Shown here: piece by piece, positions 58,418 through 64,000 of the stretch
Numbering within the stretch: the stretch's first letter is position 1
How the letters are laid out: every line of letters starts with the position of its first letter
IMG/VR virus record: IMGVR_UViG_3300003323_000950
Coordinates: 1 to 64,000 of that record
DNA length: 64,000 nucleotides
Strand: one strand, 5' to 3'
Source: a virus
Made by a program: the position numbers and the translations under genes
Notes under the pieces: generated by a model
The model's input: the letters and a program-made list of their open reading frames with translations, nothing else
Database searches by the model: none
What the model was told of the DNA's origin: nothing

Positions 58418-58684
58418 TTACTTTATGGTGATGTCTTCGTATTTGAAAGATACCTTGGGTGAGTTCGTGCCCTGGTTAAAACCTATCTCGCGGATTACGG
58501 CATCACGCACGGATTCTTTCACAGAATCGGCTGACATCTCGTAGGTAGACCAGGCCAGCGCCTCGCAGTTATCAACAATCGTTTCACGATCACCATTCCT
58601 GGTATCATAGGATATTACCATGGTGAATCCGTTTCCTTTTTCGTCGTCGAAATTTTCGATTATCTGCTTTCTTAAGGTTGCCAT
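58418..58684 (-). CDS. Hypothetical protein, 88 aa
   Basis: MATLRKQIIENFDDEKGNGFTM is followed by a helical region (YEMSADSVKESVRDAVIREI). It is the first gene after a strong promoter with the repeated box. Function unknown. Confidence 0.6.
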   Translation of the reverse strand: MATLRKQIIENFDDEKGNGFTMVISYDTRNGDRETIVDNCEALAWSTYEMSADSVKESVRDAVIREIGFNQGTNSPKVSFKYEDITIK

Positions 58685-58712
58685 TTGCTTTTTGTTTGAC
58701 TGATTGATAGAT

Positions 58713-58744
58713 CAAATGTAACACGAAGTTACATGCAAAGCAAA
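58713..58744 (-). promoter_or_regulatory. Best copy of the promoter/operator box
   Basis: TTTG-N20-TACATTTG on the minus strand and TGTAAC-N5-GTTACA (58717-58733) on the plus strand, perfect in both. It is the reference copy of the repeated element. Confidence 0.85.
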
Positions 58745-58770
58745 TGTTTTATCTTTTTTATATGAAAATT

Positions 58771-60627
58771 CTACCAGTTGGCCAGTAACCAGTTCAGTCC
58801 ACCCACGCCGGAAACGCCGTTCAGCATGCCGTCTACATCGAAATCAGAATAGCGCGAAATCCATGCAGATTCAAAATCTGCCGCCATACGGGTAGCCATG
58901 CTACCGTTATTATTAAGGGCTCCTATGGAGATGAATTGACTCGGGAGGCCGGTAGATGCTACATTTGCACTGTGTAACACAGAGTTGTTTTTCAATAATG
59001 CCTTTGTGCCGACGTTTCTCGCTATGCCATACCAATTGCCAGATACAAAGGCAGCCTCTCCATTATAAACGGTAGCCGTATTGTCATTAACACGATATAA
59101 CAACCCTGTCGTGCCTGAACTCTGCGCCAGGAAGAAAGCGTTCACGGTATCCGTACAACCGAACATATACGCCGCAGTTCCTGAGGCAGTGGTACGAGTC
59201 TTCAGTTTTACCATCATCATCACATTATCTTGTGTGACCCTGGAAGTATTTATGTTGCCTCTGAAATTAAGCGCGTAGCTGGAAGTGCTGCCGTTTGTTG
59301 ATATATGGCTGTTGGCGGTGAATGTTCCTGAGCTGCTGCTCAAATATGTCAGCATGGACCAATCCAAGAAAACGTTGTTACCATTGCTTGTTTTAAATAC
59401 ACCCAGATATTCAAGCTTAAACCAGTTCCCGAGTGAAATCTGTGTTGACACAAAAGTTTCGATCAGGTTTTTGCGGGCAGTGGTGATATCATCGAAGTGG
59501 TTAGCGATGATCATACGGGCCCATTTACTGTAGCTCGCATTCGCCATCCATCGGGCGCGCATGTTCCCAATATCGTTGTTACCTGTCTGATTTCTGTGCA
59601 GACCGTCAGCACCGTATCCGCCAGATCCGATCAGTGCCGCATTTAAACCAACGATGTGCAGATAATCTCTGGCTACCGTTTCATCTATCAGAGCCTTCCT
59701 AAACGCGTAAATTCTGTCATTAAGAACGCTTGTTTCATATCTGCCCTCTTGTGACCACAGCACTGGAGTGTTCGGGTAGTCCGTGTGCAATCGGTTCATG
59801 TATTCCTGAGTCTTGGCTACAATAGTAGGCATATCTAAAACCGGCGAGACCGTAGTTCCATCTCTTCTGATGTCGTTTATGCCTAAACTTTCATGGATAG
59901 CTATCGGTTCATCTACCGAAGCTGCAGCCAACGCCGCTGTCGTTCTCGTTTTGGCGTCACTGTACAGATTACCACCGCTAATATCCCATGTATTCGTCGT
60001 GGGCACAGACTCAGCCCTGAATACAATCGTTGATCCTGCTGATGCGGCAGGCACAATAATCGCCTTAAGTGTTGTGAGCTCGTTGAATTTAATACCAAAC
60101 TGCGGATGTGGCGTGCCCTGACTGGCCGGGCAATTCCAGGTATCAGCGTTTGTTATCTGAACAATCGCCGAGTCGTTCCATTGGTATACTGTTCCCGCTG
60201 TCGGAGTAGGGCCAGGGCCTGTGGAGTTGTTGGAGCCTCTTTCCCGACTATCACCGTGGATAACCACCACAGCTTGGCCAGTAGCGGATATTTGCGAAGA
60301 ATACACCGGGCCCACCCCGGCCGAGGTAGCGTTCGCGCTCCCTCCTGAATTGGTGGCTGTGACATAAAATGTCAGCGTTTTTAACACATCAGCGTCCTGC
60401 GGGGTGTAGGTGATAGATGTTGCCCCTGATATTGGTGATCCGTCGCGCATCCATTGATAGGTCAGGAGCGGTCCATTTGTCCACGTGCCGCCGTTCCCGG
60501 TTAAAACCTGCCCCTTTTTTGGAGTGCCTGAAATACTGGGCGCTACTGTATTTGCGGGCGGTTGAACTGATGGGCCAGTCTGTGAACCCGTACCGCTGAT
60601 AACAGAGCTGATTATGTTTAACATCAT
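58771..60627 (-). CDS. Tail protein: Ig-like domain, SGNH hydrolase, LamG-like domain
   Basis: A 618-residue protein. An Ig-like repeat (residues ~27-110, LTYQWMRDGSPISGAT) is followed by an SGNH/GDSL esterase: HGDSRERG near residue 125 (nucleophile Ser), ESLGINDIRRD (oxyanion-type Asn) and GADGLHRNQTG (Asp-His). The last ~220 residues are a LamG-like beta domain (NTSRVTQDNVMMMVKLKT). It may remove acyl groups from host surface polymer, in the manner of tail esterases. Start at a tandem ATG. Confidence 0.78.
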   Translation of the reverse strand: MMLNIISSVISGTGSQTGPSVQPPANTVAPSISGTPKKGQVLTGNGGTWTNGPLLTYQWMRDGSPISGATSITYTPQDADVLKTLTFYVTATNSGGSANATSAGVGPVYSSQISATGQAVVVIHGDSRERGSNNSTGPGPTPTAGTVYQWNDSAIVQITNADTWNCPASQGTPHPQFGIKFNELTTLKAIIVPAASAGSTIVFRAESVPTTNTWDISGGNLYSDAKTRTTAALAAASVDEPIAIHESLGINDIRRDGTTVSPVLDMPTIVAKTQEYMNRLHTDYPNTPVLWSQEGRYETSVLNDRIYAFRKALIDETVARDYLHIVGLNAALIGSGGYGADGLHRNQTGNNDIGNMRARWMANASYSKWARMIIANHFDDITTARKNLIETFVSTQISLGNWFKLEYLGVFKTSNGNNVFLDWSMLTYLSSSSGTFTANSHISTNGSTSSYALNFRGNINTSRVTQDNVMMMVKLKTRTTASGTAAYMFGCTDTVNAFFLAQSSGTTGLLYRVNDNTATVYNGEAAFVSGNWYGIARNVGTKALLKNNSVLHSANVASTGLPSQFISIGALNNNGSMATRMAADFESAWISRYSDFDVDGMLNGVSGVGGLNWLLANW

Positions 60628-60639
60628 AAATTTTAATTA

Positions 60640-62058
60640 TTAAAACGAAGATTGAAGCAATGTTTTACATGCGGCGTGGCCGGATGCATTGAGGTGTATT
60701 CCGTCACCGATGTTGTAAGTAGAATTCAACGTGAAGTTTCCAGCATCTTTTGTGAGTGTGTAGAAGTCGATATCACCGGTTATTCCGGACACGTCTACAT
60801 TGGAGGCTACGGGGCGGCCGGTTACGACGGTTATGTCGGCAGCCTGCAGTGTTGATTTTATGGCGGCTATATTTGAATTAACCGTCGCCGCAGATGCGCC
60901 AGCGTCGATATCATTGCGGCCGATATTCATGTAAACCCGGCGTGGCTTCAAATACAGAATTTCATTAATGTTGGCTGTCACCTCATCGGTTCGGTCGGAG
61001 ATGCCCGCAGATATCTCATAAGTGTATGAATCTGCAACGAATGCCGCCTCTGTGTAACGATTGGCAGATACACCTGGATATATACCGTACATATTTGAAT
61101 CTCCTTTCCCTAAAGCCTCAGCAAAGCGCTGAACGGTACTCGACACTTCCCAGCTGTCAATGACAGTAGTTCCACCAAAATTGTAAATCGCAAAGTTTCC
61201 GGTGTTATGCGCCTGGGCAACGTTCGCAGTAGTGATGTTTATAGAGAATGTCGTTGTGTAAAGCTGAGTGTTTGACGTGTTCAGTATCCTGAAAGTAAAC
61301 TGGTGCACGTTCCTGGTAATCTCTAAAATATAGGTTGTGCTGGCGACTGGCGTGAAGGAAGTGCCCGCTACCATCTGGCCGGTTATCGTGTCTTTGGTGT
61401 AGAGATATACAGCCCCGGAGGCGTTGTCCCATGCCCATCGCACAATGCTGCTGAACGGATCGAAAGAATTGATACTTCTGATTCCGATACCAATACCGTA
61501 TACCGTGCTGCCCAGTGTAGCAGGCGTCGTGCATTGAACGCGCTGAGTCCATTTCTCCAGGCAGGTTACTTTATGCGGGCTCGTTGACTTGGTATAGGTC
61601 AGCGCGCTTGAAAATAGTGTCGGGTTGCCCGTCATGGTAACTGATCCGGAGCCGATGGTAATGCCAGTGCCTACTACGGTGTAATCAGCCAAAGTGCCGT
61701 TAAAGTCTTCGCTGAATATGGTACCGAGTTGAACAGGTACTGGCCACTGCACGGCTGCGGTGGCGGTAGAATACGCCGTAGTCGATCCAAAGGCATTTGT
61801 TGCGGTTACGCCTACGCGTATTACGCTTCCATAGTCAGAAAACAGTATTAGGTAGGTAGAAGCCGTAGCCCCGGAGATATTAACGCCGTTTTTCTGCCAC
61901 TGGTATGTGTATGATGTAGGGGAATTTGCCCAGGTGCCATTCGATGCGGAAAGCGTCTGATCGGCGCGCGCGGTTCCTGAAATAGCAGGTAGAACAGTAT
62001 TTGCCGGTGCGATTCCTGTAGAATTGTTTACTATGGAGGCGACGGCATTTATAATCAT
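60640..62058 (-). CDS. Tail protein: Ig-like domain, LamG-like domain, SGNH hydrolase
   Basis: A 472-residue protein starting at MIINAVASIVNNSTG. An Ig-like repeat (SYTYQWQKNGVNISGAT) is followed by a LamG-like domain and a C-terminal SGNH esterase with GKGDSNMYG (GDS Ser), NIGRNDIDAG (Asn) and DGIHLNASGH (Asp-His). The order of the last two domains is reversed relative to the neighbour at 58771. Probably a tail fibre esterase or receptor-binding protein. Confidence 0.78.
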   Translation of the reverse strand: MIINAVASIVNNSTGIAPANTVLPAISGTARADQTLSASNGTWANSPTSYTYQWQKNGVNISGATASTYLILFSDYGSVIRVGVTATNAFGSTTAYSTATAAVQWPVPVQLGTIFSEDFNGTLADYTVVGTGITIGSGSVTMTGNPTLFSSALTYTKSTSPHKVTCLEKWTQRVQCTTPATLGSTVYGIGIGIRSINSFDPFSSIVRWAWDNASGAVYLYTKDTITGQMVAGTSFTPVASTTYILEITRNVHQFTFRILNTSNTQLYTTTFSINITTANVAQAHNTGNFAIYNFGGTTVIDSWEVSSTVQRFAEALGKGDSNMYGIYPGVSANRYTEAAFVADSYTYEISAGISDRTDEVTANINEILYLKPRRVYMNIGRNDIDAGASAATVNSNIAAIKSTLQAADITVVTGRPVASNVDVSGITGDIDFYTLTKDAGNFTLNSTYNIGDGIHLNASGHAACKTLLQSSF

Positions 62059-62089
62059 GGCATTACTGTTTGTGCCATAAAAATACGAA

Positions 62090-62121
62090 GGGCTATGCAT
62101 TTCCGCTTTAATGCATAGCCC
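62090..62121 (-). terminator. Terminator hairpin before the Ig/SGNH tail gene
   Basis: GGGCTATGCAT and ATGCATAGCCC form a perfect 11-bp stem with a 10-nt loop, followed on the minus strand by TTCGTATTTTT. It lies between the coiled-coil gene and the tail gene. Confidence 0.65.
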
Positions 62122-62174
62122 GTTTAAACGTGACGTCATTTTTAATACCGTCACTTCTCTATATGTGCTTTGTG

Positions 62175-62411
62175 CTAATCGAACGATATTTTGGAGGTAC
62201 CGGAAATGGCACTGACCTTTTTCAGATGCTCTTCGGACTCGGCTTCCAACTTGGCATTTGCCTCGTCAGTTTCCTGCTTCAGCTTTTTCATAGCCTTTTC
62301 CTGCGCTTGCCTGGCTTCCTCGGCGGCTATGTCGGCCTTTTCCTTTAGATCCTGAAGCTGCTTCTTTTTCTCTTCGGATAGCTCTTCAAGTGGTTTTTCC
62401 TCGTTTTCCAT
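62175..62411 (-). CDS. Coiled-coil small protein, 78 aa
   Basis: Almost pure charged coiled coil (EEPLEELSEEKKKQ-like start, AAEEARQAQEKAMKKLKQE). Likely an oligomer or chaperone-like partner. The C-terminus is short (SAISGTSKISFD). No family was recognised. Confidence 0.6.
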   Translation of the reverse strand: MENEEKPLEELSEEKKKQLQDLKEKADIAAEEARQAQEKAMKKLKQETDEANAKLEAESEEHLKKVSAISGTSKISFD

Positions 62412-62427
62412 AGGTCAAAAATAGCTT

Positions 62428-62706
62428 TTATTGATAGCATTGCAAAGAGTCGCGGGTGAGGTTGGCGACTTGTATCGAGCTGTGTGAACCTCTCACGTAT
62501 ATCCACACTCCGAATTTCATGCCATCGTGAAATTCTTCTATGTAATGGATTTCACCGTCGGCGATTGGAGCGACGTATCCCGATAGTTTCGATTCGATTA
62601 TGTTTTGTTTCATATCGGATCGTGAATGCGTCAAAAGAACCACGCCATAAGATGTGAGGCCAATTGCTAATGTAATTATCAATACGAGCCAAAAATCAAA
62701 TTTCAT
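62428..62706 (-). CDS. Membrane-anchored small protein, 92 aa
   Basis: Start at MKFDFWLVLIITLAIGLTSYGVVLL, a single membrane span. The soluble rest contains HYIEEFHDGMKFGVWIYVRG and ends TRDSLQCYQ. A small exported-facing protein of unknown role. Confidence 0.6.
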   Translation of the reverse strand: MKFDFWLVLIITLAIGLTSYGVVLLTHSRSDMKQNIIESKLSGYVAPIADGEIHYIEEFHDGMKFGVWIYVRGSHSSIQVANLTRDSLQCYQ

Positions 62707-62719
62707 AAATGTATATTTT

Positions 62720-63058
62720 TTAGTTGATGTTCGGGATATCGGCAGGCTTGCCGGAATGGAGTCCTCTGTTTCTCGCAGTCTCATACTCCATGAAGTTGTC
62801 GTAAACCGTAACGGTGTCGATTCTTACAGCTATCTCCACTTTAGTTTTAAGCCACGCCGATGTCTGATAGGATATGTAAAGGTTATTGCCCATGAACACG
62901 AAATACTCAGATCGAACGCATAGGTCTTTAACATTTCGCTTCTTACGAAGCGTTTTTTTGTCGTGATCAGCTACCTTATGATTAGCGCGGATGATGGACC
63001 ACAGTTTGCCCATCACTTCATCTTTTGCCCAGTCTTCCTTTTTGAATGTTGCTGCCAT
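62720..63058 (-). CDS. Hypothetical protein, 112 aa
   Basis: N-terminal basic helices (KLWSIIRANHKVADHDKKTLRKKRNVKDL) followed by a beta-like part (NLYISYQTSAWLKTKVEIAVRIDTVTV). Its ATG overlaps the upstream stop (TAATG). Function unknown. Confidence 0.6.
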   Translation of the reverse strand: MAATFKKEDWAKDEVMGKLWSIIRANHKVADHDKKTLRKKRNVKDLCVRSEYFVFMGNNLYISYQTSAWLKTKVEIAVRIDTVTVYDNFMEYETARNRGLHSGKPADIPNIN

Positions 63059-63231
63059 TATATTTTCCTTAAAAGCCTTGTAATAACTACTACCTTTTTT
63101 CCGTCGAAATCGACCAGCATGCTACCGTTGCGGCCGCGTATGCATTTGCCGTCAGGTCTTAGCACGGCACTGCATATCGCATTTTTATAGTGTGACGCTG
63201 TAAATCGATCACCAATATATCGATACATCAT
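63058..63231 (-). CDS. Small hypothetical protein, 57 aa
   Basis: It begins MMYRYIGDRFTASHYKN and has a Cys pair (AICSAV, DGKCIRG). It is coupled to both neighbours by TAATG and ATGA overlaps. It fills the gap between 63058 and 63374. Confidence 0.55.
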   Translation of the reverse strand: MMYRYIGDRFTASHYKNAICSAVLRPDGKCIRGRNGSMLVDFDGKKVVVITRLLRKI

Positions 63232-63377
63232 GCTTTATCTGATTTTCTGTATTTCAAAGACGGTCCACGCTGCCATGCGACAATATCACTACTGAAGAAG
63301 AAATCGTCGTACGTTTTCAGCGGCCGCTTCGGCTTAGGCTGGTGAATGAAGGTGCGCTTCTGCTGCTGTGAGGTCAT
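63228..63377 (-). CDS. Small hypothetical protein, 49 aa
   Basis: MTSQQQKRTFIHQPKPKRPLK is basic and disordered, then TYDDFFFSSDIVAWQRGPS. It overlaps the zinc-finger gene by 4 bp. Function unknown. Confidence 0.5.
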   Translation of the reverse strand: MTSQQQKRTFIHQPKPKRPLKTYDDFFFSSDIVAWQRGPSLKYRKSDKA

Positions 63378-63586
63378 TCTGCCGAAGTTTGAATGTCTCT
63401 CTTACCTTCGACCGGCACGTATCCAGATCCACCGCAATTGGGGCAGTGTTCTTCGTTGCCATGAATGTCGAATATTGATCCAAACCCGTCGCAATCAGGG
63501 CATTCTTTGGATAAAGCGGGCACGGCTCTTTTGCCGTGCGCCGCCTTTGGATAGGCTCCTGCGAAAAATGCTTTTTTATTGATCAT
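63374..63586 (-). CDS. DnaJ-type zinc-finger small protein, 70 aa
   Basis: The start MINKKAFFAGAYPKA is fixed by a TGATG overlap with the upstream stop. The core CPDCDGFGSIFDIHGNEEHCPNCGGSG contains two CxxCxGxG motifs, as in the DnaJ zinc domain. Such small zinc proteins are common in phages; role unknown. Confidence 0.75.
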   Translation of the reverse strand: MINKKAFFAGAYPKAAHGKRAVPALSKECPDCDGFGSIFDIHGNEEHCPNCGGSGYVPVEGKRDIQTSAE

Positions 63587-63786
63587 CAGCTTGCTGAGTT
63601 TAAAAACCATTGCTTGCCGAGTTTGAATATGAGACTCCCTTTCTTGTTGCCGTGGTCGGCAATCAGAATACCAAGGGTTGAACGCTCGATCTTCTTTTCA
63701 GATTTCTTGCGCGGCCGCTCCGGGTTTTGCTCGTTGATCGCAGCTACGCGGGCTTCCTGGTATAGCTGGTGATAGGTCTTTTCCAT
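63586..63786 (-). CDS. Hypothetical protein, 66 aa
   Basis: A basic N-terminal half (NPERPRKKSEKKIERSTLG) followed by a beta hairpin-like end (ADHGNKKGSLIFKLGKQWFLN). It is coupled to the zinc-finger gene. No family was recognised. Confidence 0.55.
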   Translation of the reverse strand: MEKTYHQLYQEARVAAINEQNPERPRKKSEKKIERSTLGILIADHGNKKGSLIFKLGKQWFLNSAS

Positions 63787-63813
63787 TACGAAAGAAGGGT
63801 TGGTTTTTTAAAA

Positions 63814-63836
63814 CCCAGCCCTACACGAGGGCCGGG
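63814..63836 (-). terminator. Rho-independent terminator
   Basis: CCCGGCCCT-CGTGT-AGGGCTGGG pairs (with G-U) and is followed by TTTT on the minus strand. It ends the operon upstream (from above 63881). Confidence 0.75.
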
Positions 63837-63880
63837 AGTTTGTTCAAAATAAATTACTACTACAATTGCGCGGCATAGGG

Positions 63881-64000
63881 TCACGCTTCCGTCCCATACC
63901 CGGCTTTGTTTAGAGCTTTGATGGCTTGCCCTTCGGCGAAGTCGCAACCGCCGAAATTTATGTCCACATTTAATTCCAATAGCATTACATCGGCCGGTAT
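63881..64000 (-). CDS. Partial gene at the right edge (C-terminus only)
   Basis: An open frame on the minus strand runs from the edge to a TGA at 63881-63883, ending in ALNKAGYGTEA. Only 39 codons are visible, so function cannot be called. It is followed by the terminator at 63814-63836. Confidence 0.55.
   Translation of the reverse strand: MPADVMLLELNVDINFGGCDFAEGQAIKALNKAGYGTEA

Overview
The window is one long, dense piece of a tailed double-stranded DNA bacteriophage (or a prophage in the same arrangement) with a contractile tail (myovirus type). The host is most likely a member of the Bacteroidota. Three things point to that host: promoters of the form TTTG-N19/20-TAnnTTTG (usually TACATTTG), A/T-rich leaders in place of clear Shine-Dalgarno sequences, and protein families typical of phages from these bacteria, such as Ig-like tail repeats and Gp37/Gp68. 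No bacterial chromosomal gene, integrase or repressor was recognised. Nearly every gene is on the minus strand, so transcription runs from high to low coordinates. Only three convincing genes are on the plus strand: a small membrane protein at 3704, a zinc-metalloprotease lipoprotein at 27194 and an HNH-type homing endonuclease at 51468. The last two look like later insertions.

In transcription order: 57.7-64 kb holds small accessory genes and two tail proteins that combine Ig-like and SGNH-hydrolase domains. 57.1-57.6 kb is non-coding, rich in hairpins and preceded by its own promoter; it looks like a large structured RNA. 54.5-57.1 kb carries small genes and a DNA methyltransferase. 46-54.5 kb is the head module: portal fused to a Mu gpF-like domain, protease with a probable nested scaffold start, decoration protein, major capsid protein and connectors. 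32.4-46 kb is the contractile tail: neck proteins, sheath, tube, a chaperone with a -1 frameshift, tape measure, hub, spike, gp25-like wedge, gpJ and gpI. 27.6-32.4 kb holds the fibres.

20.8-27 kb is the DNA-metabolism module: HD phosphohydrolase, ASCH protein, Sak4-like ATPase, Cas4/RecB-like nuclease, replication initiator with a probable internal origin, DnaC-like loader and RuvC-like resolvase. 13.6-20.7 kb holds an adhesin-like beta-helix tail protein and the lysis genes (CHAP-type endolysin, holin candidate, spanin candidates). 1-13.6 kb is an accessory region with two ParB-type proteins, a DnaQ-type exonuclease, two tRNA-like genes with abnormal anticodon arms, a Gp37/Gp68 protein and many small unknown proteins. 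It ends in a possible small terminase and a Cys-Ser-X repeat protein cut by the window edge.

The large terminase subunit, a DNA polymerase, a primase and a replicative helicase were not seen and probably lie outside the window. The early and accessory operons share a promoter/operator box (TGTAAC-N5-GTTACA overlapping the -7 element), which suggests coordinated control by one regulator.
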